64,000 bases of DNA from Gammaproteobacteria bacterium (GTDB taxonomy: Bacteria; Pseudomonadota; Gammaproteobacteria; Steroidobacterales; Woeseiaceae): NCBI GenBank assembly GCA_029863125.1, contig JAOTWB010000005.1:1-64000 (forward strand), given 5' to 3'. The notes under the pieces were generated by a model that made no database searches, had not been told where the DNA came from, and saw only the letters and a program-made list of their open reading frames with translations. The translations under genes and the position numbers were made by a program. Shown in pieces: positions 45,125 through 54,346 of this stretch (its first letter is position 1; every line of letters starts with the position of its first letter).

Positions 45125-46561
45125 ATGCGGCGACGAACAAAGATAGTGGCAACGCTGGGGCCGGCGTCGGATGATGCGGATACGCTCTCAGCGATGATCA
45201 ACGCGGGCCTCGACGTAGGGCGGCTCAATTTCTCCCATGGTGGTGCCGATGATCATCGGAAACGTGCGGCCGAACTGCGAGCGGCGGCTAGATCCTGCGG
45301 CCGGGACGTCGGCCTGCTTGGGGACCTGCAGGGACCGAAGATACGCGTGCAGCGCTTTGAAAAGCATAGTGTTGCGCTGGCGGACGGCGCCCCGTTTTTT
45401 CTGGACAGCGCGCTCGGCTTCGGGGACGGCAATCAGGATGGCGTGGGCGTCGCGCTCGAGACCCTGCATGAAGACGTCGAAGTCGGTGACGTGCTGTTGC
45501 TCAACGACGGCATGATTACGCTCCAAGTGGAAAGCATTGACGGCACGCGGATTCATACGACTGTGGTTACCGGCGGGATCCTGTCGGACCATAAAGGAAT
45601 CAATCTGAAAGGCGGCGGCTTATCGGCTGCCGCGCTGACTGACATTGACAAGGAAAACATCAGGCTTGCTGCTGAACTGGAAGCGGATTTTCTGGCCGTC
45701 TCGTTTGTACGCGGCCCCGATGACGTACATGAAGCGCGGGAACTCTTCGAGGCGGCCGGAGGCCGCGGCCTGATCGTCGCAAAAATCGAACGCGCAGAAG
45801 CCGTCGATGATATCGATGCAATTATCGGCGCCGCCGACGTGATTATGGTGGCACGCGGCGACCTCGGCGTCGAAATGGGCTATGCCGAACTTACGGGTAT
45901 CCAAAAGAGACTCATTCGAAAGACGCGCAAACAACACAAGATCGTGATTACGGCGACCCAAATGATGGAGTCAATGATTCAGAACCCGATTCCAACTCGT
46001 GCCGAAGTGTCCGACATTGCTAATGCCGTGATCGATGGAACCGATGCCGTGATGTTGTCCGGCGAGACGGCGGTCGGTAAATTCCCGGTCGAAGCGATAA
46101 GCGCGATGGCCGAGGTTTGCGTGGGCGCGGAAAAATTTCCGCTCGTCGTCGGTACGACGACTCACCGCATGAACGACCGTTTCGAACAGGTCGACGAGGC
46201 TATCGCCATGGCCACCATGTACACGGCCAACCACATGTCGGTCAAAGCGATTATTGCATTGACCGAGTCGGGTGCGACGACGCGCTGGATGTCGCGTATA
46301 CGTTCGGATATTCCGATTTACGCTTTCACGCCGCACGAGGCTACCAACAGACGTGTGTCTTTGTATCGCGGCGTTTACCCGATTTCCTTTGTGGAGAATA
46401 CGGAGATGCCGAGTCGACTTTACCAGGACATTTTCAATACACTGCTGCACTACGAACTCGTCGATGTTGGCGACCTCGTCATTTTTACCAAGGGCGATAC
46501 TGGAGGCCTTAGCGGCGGCACCAATGCAATGAAAGTGCTGACCGTAAAGCGTGAGACATGA
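45125..46561 (+). CDS. pyk: Pyruvate kinase
   Basis: Converts phosphoenolpyruvate and ADP to pyruvate and ATP. The 478-aa protein starts RRRTKIVATLGPASDDA. LNFSHGGADDH near 40, GDLQGPKIRV near 72, and the catalytic signature IVAKIERAEAVDDID near 220 are clear. MVARGDLGVEMGY and TATQMMESMIQNPIPTRAE follow. Length fits the bacterial type. The stop overlaps the start of the acylase gene by 4 bp (ATGA), so the two are translationally coupled. It faces away from the PhoX-like gene. Confidence 0.97.
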   Translation: MRRRTKIVATLGPASDDADTLSAMINAGLDVGRLNFSHGGADDHRKRAAELRAAARSCGRDVGLLGDLQGPKIRVQRFEKHSVALADGAPFFLDSALGFGDGNQDGVGVALETLHEDVEVGDVLLLNDGMITLQVESIDGTRIHTTVVTGGILSDHKGINLKGGGLSAAALTDIDKENIRLAAELEADFLAVSFVRGPDDVHEARELFEAAGGRGLIVAKIERAEAVDDIDAIIGAADVIMVARGDLGVEMGYAELTGIQKRLIRKTRKQHKIVITATQMMESMIQNPIPTRAEVSDIANAVIDGTDAVMLSGETAVGKFPVEAISAMAEVCVGAEKFPLVVGTTTHRMNDRFEQVDEAIAMATMYTANHMSVKAIIALTESGATTRWMSRIRSDIPIYAFTPHEATNRRVSLYRGVYPISFVENTEMPSRLYQDIFNTLLHYELVDVGDLVIFTKGDTGGLSGGTNAMKVLTVKRET

Positions 46562-48933
46562 GACGCGTATTCATTCGGTTCATTGCAGGCGTGTTTCTGC
46601 TGCTGGTGGTCGTCGGCGTCACTGCGACGTTTGTCCTGCGCGCCAGTCTGCCGGACCTTGACGGCGAAATTGCTGTTGCCGGTCTTGGCGCTGTCGCGAG
46701 CATCGAGCGTGACGGTAACGGTATTCCGGTAATAACGGCATCGAACCGTGCCGATCTGGCTTTCGCTACCGGTTTCGCGCACGGCCAGGATCGATTTTTT
46801 CAAATGGATATGATTCGCCGCCAGGCGGCGGGGGAACTTGCAGAGATTGTTGGCGCAATTGCGATCGATGTCGATAAACGTCATCGCTTCCACCGGTTCC
46901 GGAGTAAAGCCCGGGCTGTCGTCGAAAATGCCGCCGATGAGGACCGCGCGCTTCTCGTGGCCTACGCGGACGGGGTTAACGCCGGCCTTGTGTCGCTGGG
47001 CGCGAAGCCGTTCGAATATTTTGTTCTGGGCGCCGAACCGGAGCGCTGGACGCCCGCAGATTCGGTCTTGGTCGTCTTCGCGATGTACATGCAGTTGAAT
47101 GACGCGCGGGCGACAAAGGAAGTTCAAAGAGGACTGGCCCATCGCGTCCTGCCTCCGGAGGTCTACGCGTGGCTGTATCCTCAGGGCACGCCGTGGGACG
47201 CACCCATCATGGGCGAGGCGAGGGCGGTTGCCACGGTACCGGGCCCCGGCCTGTATTCGGTACGCAACGTACCCGACAACGCGCCGCCGGCTAATGAAGT
47301 CGGCCGATATCCGCTTCGGGGCAGTAACAATTGGGTGGTGTCGGGCGCGCTGACCGCCAACGGCCGCGCGATCGTGTCCAATGACATGCACCTCGGTCTC
47401 AGCACGCCAAACATCTATTACCGCGCCCGGCTCGTTGTTGACGCGGCGGAAAGCGTCGATGTTGCCGGCGTGACCCTGCCGGGCTCGCCATTCATCATCG
47501 CGGGCAGCAACACGCACATCGCCTGGGGATATACCAACAGTTACGGTGACTGGACCGACGCCGTCATTCTGAAACAGGGGTCGACGCCAGGCACATACAG
47601 GACGCCCGAAGGCGACCGGGAATTCACGCTGCATCGCGAGACCATTAATGTCAAAGACGGCGACCCGGTTAGCTATGTGGTTCGTGAAACGATCTGGGGC
47701 CCCGTCCTCGACGACGTCGATTACCCGGACGGCGAAATCGCCGTGAGCTGGATCGCGCATAAGCCGGAAGGCGTGAACCTGCGCCTGATCGATCTCGAAG
47801 AAGCGGAATCGGTTCATCAGGCGCTCAATATCGCGAATACCATGGCGATGCCGCCGCAGAATTTTGTCACGGGGGATGCTGACGGCAATATAGGCTGGAC
47901 GATTGCCGGTCAGATTCCGAGAAAAACCGATTTCAATGCGATGTTACCCGCCGACTGGAGCGAAGAGCACGGTTGGCAGGGATGGCTCGACAGGGACCAG
48001 TATCCGCGGGTCGAGAATCCGGAGAGCGGGCGCATTTGGACAGCCAATGCGCGCGTTACCGATGCCGAGGCTTTGCGCCTCGTCGGAGACGGAGGTTACG
48101 ATTTCGGTGCGCGGGCCCGCCAGATTCGCGACGGATTGTTCGCGGTGGACACGTTCACACCCAGGGATATGCTCGCCATTCAATACGATGATCGCGCGCT
48201 TTTCCTGGGGCGCTGGCGCGACCTTTTGCTGGATGTCCTCGATGACCCGGTGGCTGCCGGCGATGACGCCGAACTCGCAGAATATCGCCGACTGGTTGAA
48301 GAGTGGGTGCCTCGAGCCGCCCCGGAGTCGGTGGGCTATCGCCTCGTTCGCGCATTCCGGCTCGAGGTCGAGAAACGCGTATTCCATGCGTTGATGGCAC
48401 CCGCACGCGAGGCCTATGGCGATGACGTTGAACTACGCCGCAGCAACCAGTTCGAAGCGCCACTCTGGGCCCTCGTAACCCAACAGCCATTGCACATGCT
48501 ACCCGGCAATTACGAAAGCTGGCCCGACCTCATGGTTGCCGCGGTTCGGCGGAATATCGACTATTTCAATCAGACCTACGAGGGCCCGTTGTCCAGGCGT
48601 AGCTGGGGCGAGATCAACACGGCGGCGATACGGCACCCGCTGAGCGGCAGCATTCCGCTGCTGGGTGAGTTTCTGGACATGCCGGCCGACATGTTGAGCG
48701 GCGATCTGGACATGCCGAAGGCCCAGGGCCCGGCATTTGGCGCTTCCGAGCGTTTTTCGGTTTCTCCGGGCGATGAGGCAAACAGCGTCATGCACATGCC
48801 GACCGGACAGAGCGGCCATCCGCTGTCGTCCTTCTACAGTCGGGGACACGAAGACTGGGTGCGGGGCCTGCCGAGCCCGTTTCTCCCGGGACCGGCAGAG
48901 CACAAGCTGACGCTGACCCCGGCCGCCCTGTAA
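46558..48933 (+). CDS. Penicillin acylase/AHL acylase-family N-terminal-serine hydrolase
   Basis: Large periplasmic-type amidohydrolase of 791 aa. Residues 7-28 form an N-terminal membrane anchor or signal. The alpha-chain region includes GFAHGQDRFFQMDMIRRQAAG near 75. The autocatalytic site is LRGSNNWVV, cleaved before Ser256, which becomes the nucleophile of the beta chain. The family segments DMHLGLSTPNIYY near 280 and NTHIAWGYTN near 320 follow. Substrates of such enzymes include beta-lactams, acyl-homoserine lactones and other N-acyl amides; none can be picked from sequence. It overlaps pyk by 4 bp and precedes the MoxR gene by 32 bp. Confidence 0.88.
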   Translation: MRRVFIRFIAGVFLLLVVVGVTATFVLRASLPDLDGEIAVAGLGAVASIERDGNGIPVITASNRADLAFATGFAHGQDRFFQMDMIRRQAAGELAEIVGAIAIDVDKRHRFHRFRSKARAVVENAADEDRALLVAYADGVNAGLVSLGAKPFEYFVLGAEPERWTPADSVLVVFAMYMQLNDARATKEVQRGLAHRVLPPEVYAWLYPQGTPWDAPIMGEARAVATVPGPGLYSVRNVPDNAPPANEVGRYPLRGSNNWVVSGALTANGRAIVSNDMHLGLSTPNIYYRARLVVDAAESVDVAGVTLPGSPFIIAGSNTHIAWGYTNSYGDWTDAVILKQGSTPGTYRTPEGDREFTLHRETINVKDGDPVSYVVRETIWGPVLDDVDYPDGEIAVSWIAHKPEGVNLRLIDLEEAESVHQALNIANTMAMPPQNFVTGDADGNIGWTIAGQIPRKTDFNAMLPADWSEEHGWQGWLDRDQYPRVENPESGRIWTANARVTDAEALRLVGDGGYDFGARARQIRDGLFAVDTFTPRDMLAIQYDDRALFLGRWRDLLLDVLDDPVAAGDDAELAEYRRLVEEWVPRAAPESVGYRLVRAFRLEVEKRVFHALMAPAREAYGDDVELRRSNQFEAPLWALVTQQPLHMLPGNYESWPDLMVAAVRRNIDYFNQTYEGPLSRRSWGEINTAAIRHPLSGSIPLLGEFLDMPADMLSGDLDMPKAQGPAFGASERFSVSPGDEANSVMHMPTGQSGHPLSSFYSRGHEDWVRGLPSPFLPGPAEHKLTLTPAAL

Positions 48934-48965
48934 GATGGCGCGTGGCGCACAGCACGGAAACCCAA

Positions 48966-49823
48966 ATGGCAGACAGCAAATTCTCAGGAACAAGTTCCTA
49001 CATCGCGACCGACGACCTGACAATGGCCGTCAACGCCGCGGTCACGCTCGAACGGCCGATCCTGGTCAAAGGAGAGCCAGGTACGGGCAAGACTCAGCTT
49101 GCCATCGAGGTGGCGAAATCGCTCGGCCGGCCGCTTCACGAGTGGCATATCAAGTCGACGACCAAGGCACAGCAGGGCCTGTACGAATACGATGCCGTTG
49201 CGCGGCTGCGTGATTCCCAACTGGGCGATGATCGTGTGCATAATATTGGCAACTACATCGTGCGCGGCAAAGTGTGGGAGGCTTTCGAGTCTGAAGAGCA
49301 ACCGGTACTGCTGATCGATGAAATTGACAAGGCGGACATCGAGTTTCCCAACGACTTGCTGCGCGAGCTCGACCGAATGGAGTTTTACGTCTACGAAACA
49401 AAGCAGTTGATCAAGGCTCGCCATCGACCGATTATTGTCATTACGAGCAACAACGAAAAAGAGCTTCCGGATGCATTCTTGCGGCGCTGCTTTTTCCACT
49501 ACATCAAGTTTCCGGACAAGGAAACGATGGCAGAGATAGTCGACGTCCATTATCCGGATCTGAAGAAAGACCTGCTTCGTGAAGCGCTGGAGGCTTTTTA
49601 CAAGGTGCGTGACGTACGCGGCCTGAAAAAGAAACCGTCGACATCGGAGTTGCTCGACTGGATCAAGCTGCTTCTCGCCGAAGACATTCCACCGGAAGTA
49701 CTGCGGGGCGGGGACTCGCGCAATGCGATTCCACCACTGTACGGGGCGTTGCTCAAGAATGAACAGGACGTACACCTGTTCGAACAGCTGGTATTTCTCG
49801 ACAGGCGGACGAATCCGCAGTAA
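48966..49823 (+). CDS. MoxR-type AAA+ ATPase
   Basis: ATPase of 285 aa. I chose the ATG at 48966, with GGAAA just upstream, over a GTG at 48942. Walker A is GEPGTGKTQLA near residue 37, Walker B LLIDEIDKADIEFPND near 112, sensor 1 VITSNNEKELPD near 157, and the arginine finger region FLRRC directly after. The C-terminal lid is helical. MoxR proteins typically work with VWA-domain partners to insert cofactors or remodel complexes, and a VWA gene follows after 5 bp. The client is unknown. Confidence 0.9.
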   Translation: MADSKFSGTSSYIATDDLTMAVNAAVTLERPILVKGEPGTGKTQLAIEVAKSLGRPLHEWHIKSTTKAQQGLYEYDAVARLRDSQLGDDRVHNIGNYIVRGKVWEAFESEEQPVLLIDEIDKADIEFPNDLLRELDRMEFYVYETKQLIKARHRPIIVITSNNEKELPDAFLRRCFFHYIKFPDKETMAEIVDVHYPDLKKDLLREALEAFYKVRDVRGLKKKPSTSELLDWIKLLLAEDIPPEVLRGGDSRNAIPPLYGALLKNEQDVHLFEQLVFLDRRTNPQ

Positions 49824-49828
49824 GCGGT

Positions 49829-51004
49829 ATGCTGATTCCGTTCTTCTACATGCTCCGCGAAGGCGGTATGAAGACGTCGATAATCGAATTGTTGACGTTG
49901 CTCGAAGCCATGAAGAAGGGGCTGGCCGGCCAGAGCGTTGACGACTTCTACTACCTGGCGCGCACGAGCCTTGTCAAAGACGAAGCTCAGCTCGACCGTT
50001 TTGACCGAATATTCGGCGCCTACTTCAAAGGCATTGACGATTCGTTGACGGATCTCATGCAGGAGATTCCCGAGGACTGGCTGCGCCACCAGGCCGAATT
50101 AATGTTGTCCGAAGAGGAGCGCGAGCAAATCGAGGCATTAGGAGGCTTCGACGCATTGATGAAAGCGCTCCAGGAGCGGCTCGAGGAGCAGGACAAAAGG
50201 CACGAGGGAGGCAATCGCTGGATCGGTACCGCGGGAACCTCGCCGTTCGGCGCATACGGTTACAACCCGGAAGGCGTGCGCATGGGCCAGCAGGGATCAC
50301 GCAATCGCAGCGCTGTAAAAGTATGGGACAAGCGAAATTATCGCAATCTTGATGACTCGATCGAACTGGGCACACGCAATATCAAGGTTGCGCTGCGCAG
50401 GCTACGAAAATTTGCTCGTGAAGGCGCTGCCGACCAGCTCGACCTCGATGACACGATCGACAAGACCGCGCGTAACGCGGGTTTGCTCGATATTCGTATG
50501 GTTCCCGAGCGGCACAATGCCGTAAAAGTGCTCCTGTGTCTCGATATCGGTGGCTCGATGGACGACCACGTGCGTATTTGCGAGGAAATGTTCTCGGCGG
50601 CGCGCAGCGAATTCAAGCATCTCGAGTACTTTTATTTTCACAATTTCATTTACGAAAGTCTGTGGAAAGACAATAGGCGCCGGCACTCGGAAAAAACGCC
50701 GACTCTGGACATCGCGCACAAATATGGGTCGGACTACAAATTAATATTCGTTGGCGATGCGACGATGAGCCCCTACGAAATCGTCTACGCGGGCGGCAGC
50801 GTCGAGCACTGGAACGAAGAGCCCGGCGCCGTCTGGATCAAGCGACTGCTCAATACCTATCCGAAGGCGGTCTGGCTGAATCCGGAGCCAAAACAACGCT
50901 GGGATTACACACCGTCGACCAAGCTCATTCAGGAGATCATGGAAGACCGCATGTTCCCGTTAACGATCGCCGGACTGGACGAGGCAATCAAAGCATTACA
51001 CTGA
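49829..51004 (+). CDS. VWA-domain protein (CoxE-like), partner of MoxR ATPase
   Basis: Protein of 391 aa with a helical N-terminal part (about 1-170), a basic linker around KVWDKRNYRNLDD, and a C-terminal von Willebrand factor A domain (about 225-390). The MIDAS start reads CLDIGGSMDDH, so the first Ser of the usual DxSxS is Gly, as in many proteins of this family. Later VWA parts are FVGDATMSPYE and WLNPEPKQRWDY. It begins 5 bp after the MoxR gene. The pair probably acts as a chaperone-like remodelling unit. No cox or other client gene is nearby; the next gene upstream is the acylase. Confidence 0.88.
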   Translation: MLIPFFYMLREGGMKTSIIELLTLLEAMKKGLAGQSVDDFYYLARTSLVKDEAQLDRFDRIFGAYFKGIDDSLTDLMQEIPEDWLRHQAELMLSEEEREQIEALGGFDALMKALQERLEEQDKRHEGGNRWIGTAGTSPFGAYGYNPEGVRMGQQGSRNRSAVKVWDKRNYRNLDDSIELGTRNIKVALRRLRKFAREGAADQLDLDDTIDKTARNAGLLDIRMVPERHNAVKVLLCLDIGGSMDDHVRICEEMFSAARSEFKHLEYFYFHNFIYESLWKDNRRRHSEKTPTLDIAHKYGSDYKLIFVGDATMSPYEIVYAGGSVEHWNEEPGAVWIKRLLNTYPKAVWLNPEPKQRWDYTPSTKLIQEIMEDRMFPLTIAGLDEAIKALH

Positions 51005-51009
51005 TTGGC

Positions 51010-51612
51010 CTACTCCGTCGTTGCGGCGGTCGGCGGGATAACGTCGGTCGGAGTTTCGGGTTGGACCAGAGTCTTCAAGTCCGCAAGGACCTGCGCCGAA
51101 TGTCCCGCTGGTTTGACTGTCTCGTAGTGCTTCGCCAGCTTTCCGGCCGGATCGATGACAAATGTCTGCCGCTTCGCCACGGTCATGCCGAGCATCCGCG
51201 TTTTGACGCCGTAGGCGTCAGCGACGCTTCCGGTCGTATCCGCCAGCAGCGGAAACGGCAGGGAGTGATGCTCAGCGAATTGCCGGTGCGAATCGACGTC
51301 GTCGAGACTGACGCCGAGTATCTGTGCATTCAAATCGCGAAACGCAAATATGTTGTCGCGAAACTCGCAGGCTTCGGTAGTGCAGCCTGGGGTCTCATCC
51401 TTGGGGTAGAAATAGAGCACGACCCAATGTTCGCGATAGTCCTCCAATGAGTGCAGCTGCCCCGTCTGGTCGGGCAGCTCGAAGTCCGGTGCAGGGTTGC
51501 CCGGCAGCAGCCGCTCGGTCGCCGAGCCGCTGGGAGCCAGCATGAGGGTGGCCGCAGCCGCGGCCGCCGCGAGAATGGCAATAGCGGCGGATTTTGTGTT
51601 TAAAAAACTCAA
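51010..51612 (-). CDS. Exported peroxiredoxin, PrxQ/BCP type
   Basis: Thiol peroxidase predicted to act in the periplasm. I propose the TTG at 51612 (200 aa), with GGGA upstream, since it yields a typical signal peptide (basic start, Ala-rich core, cleavage near SGSA, residue 31); the longest frame runs to 51735 and would invade the patatin gene. The AhpC/TSA fold shows GNPAPDFELPD near 38 and YFYPKDETPGCTTEACEFRD. The peroxidatic Cys77 and resolving Cys82 (C-x4-C) mark the PrxQ class. It needs a thiol donor outside the cytoplasm. It ends 5 bp from the VWA gene on the other strand. Confidence 0.82.
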   Translation of the reverse strand: MSFLNTKSAAIAILAAAAAAATLMLAPSGSATERLLPGNPAPDFELPDQTGQLHSLEDYREHWVVLYFYPKDETPGCTTEACEFRDNIFAFRDLNAQILGVSLDDVDSHRQFAEHHSLPFPLLADTTGSVADAYGVKTRMLGMTVAKRQTFVIDPAGKLAKHYETVKPAGHSAQVLADLKTLVQPETPTDVIPPTAATTE

Positions 51613-51728
51613 TTTGTGGTTCCCGATTCGAAATAATGAGCTGCAGGTCTTAGCTGCGGCAGGGCCGATATTATACGCTGTATGCTTGTCTTGTGCGCAG
51701 GGGCGCCGTAACAACCCGTATTTTTCGG

Positions 51729-52943
51729 ATGACACAGCGAGTTAATGACATCAAGACGGCCCTGGTATTGCCGGGTGGTGGCGCCCGCGGGGCTTTCCAG
51801 GTCGGGGTGCTCAAGGCGGTGGCCGAGCTGCTTCCCCGCAAGAGCGCCAACCCATTCCGTATCATCAGCGGCACTTCGGCCGGTGCTGTCAATTCGGTCG
51901 TCCTGGCATCGCGCGCGCAGCATCTGCGGTCAGCCGTCGCGGAACTGGAGCAGGTGTGGGGACATTTTCGCTGTCACCATGTTTACAAGGCCGATCATCT
52001 TACAATGCTCAAGAGCAGCCTGCACTGGCTGGCGTCGATCGTACTGGCTGGCTGGCTGGTCGGTGTGCCCAAGTCATTGTTCGATAACGCGCCGCTGAGG
52101 GCACTGCTGAATCGCAACGTTCACTTTCCCCGAATCCAGGACGCGATCGAAAGCGGTTACCTTGACGCTATTGCGATTACGGCGGCGGGCTATTCGTCGG
52201 CGCGTTCGACCTCGTTCTTCGAGGCGACCGCCGACCACGACAGCTGGGAACGAACGCGACGTCTCGGCCTGCGCACCGACCTGACTCTCGATCACATCAT
52301 GGCAAGCATTGCCGTGCCCATGATCTTTCCGCCGGTCAGAATCGGAAACGAGTACTTTGGCGACGGTGCAATGCGCCAGGCGACGCCGCTTAGTCCGGCA
52401 GTGCACCTCGGTGCCGACAGAATTCTGGTTATCGGCATACGTGATGAAACAGGCGATCGGGCGCCCGATACTGGTCCCGAGTTACCCAGCTTTGCACAAA
52501 TCGCCGGCTACATGCTGGATACGCTATTCATGGATGGACTTTATTCCGATCTTGAGCGTATAACTCGCATCAACCAGCTGATCGATTCGATAGCGATTGG
52601 CCGCAGACCGGAGTCCGTGGCGAACATGCGCGCCATCGATACGATGTTGGTCGTGCCGAGCGAGGATCTGCGCGTTATCGCCCACCGGCACCGCAAGGAA
52701 CTGCCGTTTGCCATCCGAGCTCTGCTGCGCGGCGTCGGCGGGAACAGCCCCGGTGAGAATCGATTGCTCAGCTTTCTGCTGTTTGAAAAAGCGTATACGC
52801 GCGAACTCATCAAGCTCGGTTATCACGATGCGATGAATGTCAAGGACGAGCTGCTGGATTTCGTGACGGGCGCCGACGTGCCGCGGCTGTTCGCGCCCAA
52901 CTGGATCAGGAAGGACCTGAGCGCGTTTCACTCGGAGCTGTAG
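51729..52943 (+). CDS. Patatin-like phospholipase
   Basis: Serine lipase/acylhydrolase of 404 aa from the ATG at 51729; a GTG at 51693 is an alternative. The oxyanion loop LPGGGARGAFQVG lies near residue 15, the nucleophile Ser50 in GTSAGAVNS, and the catalytic Asp212 in the GDGAMRQATPL segment. Ser/Asp dyads of this kind cleave phospholipids or other acyl esters. The C-terminal 150 residues are helical and less recognisable. No signal peptide is evident, so the protein is probably cytoplasmic or membrane-associated. It is divergent from the peroxiredoxin gene and converges on mgtE. Confidence 0.9.
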   Translation: MTQRVNDIKTALVLPGGGARGAFQVGVLKAVAELLPRKSANPFRIISGTSAGAVNSVVLASRAQHLRSAVAELEQVWGHFRCHHVYKADHLTMLKSSLHWLASIVLAGWLVGVPKSLFDNAPLRALLNRNVHFPRIQDAIESGYLDAIAITAAGYSSARSTSFFEATADHDSWERTRRLGLRTDLTLDHIMASIAVPMIFPPVRIGNEYFGDGAMRQATPLSPAVHLGADRILVIGIRDETGDRAPDTGPELPSFAQIAGYMLDTLFMDGLYSDLERITRINQLIDSIAIGRRPESVANMRAIDTMLVVPSEDLRVIAHRHRKELPFAIRALLRGVGGNSPGENRLLSFLLFEKAYTRELIKLGYHDAMNVKDELLDFVTGADVPRLFAPNWIRKDLSAFHSEL

Positions 52944-52977
52944 GAACAGCGCCTGGCAGCGATGGAGCGGCAGGGCT

Positions 52978-54327
52978 CTACAAGAGGAATATCGCGCCCA
53001 GTCCGAGGAATGCCATGTAGCCGACGACGTCTGTCACTGTCGTCAGGACCACGCCGCCGGCCAGCGCCGGATCAACGCGCATTCTTTTGAGAATCAACGG
53101 GATACCGAATCCGGCGGCGGCAGCAATGACCAGGTTGATGATCATGGCGGCGCCAATGATGCCCCCGATGCGCCAGTCGCCGAACCAGAGGTAGGTAAAA
53201 AAGGCGACCACGACAGCCCAGCCAAAACCATTGAGCACGCCGACCAGGACCTCTTTGCGCAGAATGCCACCTGCATTCGCGCGATTGATCTGACCGAGCG
53301 CTATCGCGCGCGTGATGATGGTGAGTGACTGGCTGCCAGCGACGCCGCCCATGCTTGGCACGACCGGCATCAAGACGGCGAGCAGCACGATCTTGTCGAG
53401 CGTCGTCTGAAACAGATCGACAACGGCAGCCGCCAGAAAAGCCGTGGCGAGATTCACGCCGAGCCAGAGGGCCCGTCGGGTTGTGCTTTTGACGACGGGC
53501 GCAAACATGTCGTCTTCTTCGTCGAGGCCCGCGGCGCTCATCAGCGAGTGCTCCGCCTCGTCGCGGATCACATCGACGACATCGTCCACCGTGATGCGGC
53601 CCAGGACACGGAAATCGTCGTCCACGACGGGTGCCGACAGAAGGTCGCGGTTCTCGAATTCCCAGACGACCTCGGCCGACGATGTATGCGCCGGAATTGG
53701 CATAACGTCCGTCGACATGACGTTTGCAACCATCTCGTCAGGGTCCCTCGTCAGAAGGCGCGACAGAAAAAGAGAGCCGATGTAGCTGTTGTCGCGGCTG
53801 ACAACAAATATCGAGTCAGTGCCATCGGGTATCTCGCCCACCGCGCGCAGGTAACGGCTCACGACTTCGAGCGTAACGTCAGGACGCACGGTCACGATAT
53901 CGACGTTCATCAAGCCGCCGGCGCTTTCCTCGTCGTAGGCGAGCACCTGTTTCAATCGTTCGTGGTCCTGCGCATCGAGGGATTGCAGTACCTGCTGGGT
54001 CACCGTCTCCGGCAGGTCGGCGAGCAGGTCGGCGAGGTCGTCGACCTGCATGCCGTCGGCTGCGGCGATCAGGTCCTCGGTCGCCATGCGCTCAATCAGT
54101 CCGTCGCGAACCTCCTCGGCGAGCTCAACGAGGACATCCCCTTCAATCTCGGAATCGACGATCTCCCAAAGGACCGCGCGATCCTTGAGCGGCAGGGATT
54201 CGAGCAGGCGCGCGACTTCGGACGGATGCAGGCTGTTGACCATGATCCTGGCCGAGCGCATGCGACCACTGTTGAGACGCTCTTGCAGCAGCTCCAGGTT
54301 GGCCTTTGTGTGCTCTCGCGCTTCCAT
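52978..54327 (-). CDS. mgtE: Magnesium transporter MgtE
   Basis: Mg2+ channel of 449 aa. The N-terminal helical superhelix (about 1-130) has LHPSEVARLLESLP and QVDDLADLLADLP. A CBS pair follows (about 135-255), then five transmembrane helices with MPVVPSMGGVAGSQSLTIITRAIALG near 325, which lines the pore. The end DVVGYMAFLGLGAIFLL is conserved. It starts 20 bp after rapZ, on the same strand, in the position where ptsO (NPr) is often found. The cytosolic domains gate the channel by Mg2+ in the family. Confidence 0.95.
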   Translation of the reverse strand: MEAREHTKANLELLQERLNSGRMRSARIMVNSLHPSEVARLLESLPLKDRAVLWEIVDSEIEGDVLVELAEEVRDGLIERMATEDLIAAADGMQVDDLADLLADLPETVTQQVLQSLDAQDHERLKQVLAYDEESAGGLMNVDIVTVRPDVTLEVVSRYLRAVGEIPDGTDSIFVVSRDNSYIGSLFLSRLLTRDPDEMVANVMSTDVMPIPAHTSSAEVVWEFENRDLLSAPVVDDDFRVLGRITVDDVVDVIRDEAEHSLMSAAGLDEEDDMFAPVVKSTTRRALWLGVNLATAFLAAAVVDLFQTTLDKIVLLAVLMPVVPSMGGVAGSQSLTIITRAIALGQINRANAGGILRKEVLVGVLNGFGWAVVVAFFTYLWFGDWRIGGIIGAAMIINLVIAAAAGFGIPLILKRMRVDPALAGGVVLTTVTDVVGYMAFLGLGAIFLL

Positions 54328-54346
54328 GCCGGCGGAGTTTAACAGC

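Noticed and set aside
46450-47817. 455-codon minus-strand frame across pyk and the acylase
   Set aside because: It overlaps two clear genes and shows no signal peptide, domain or motif.
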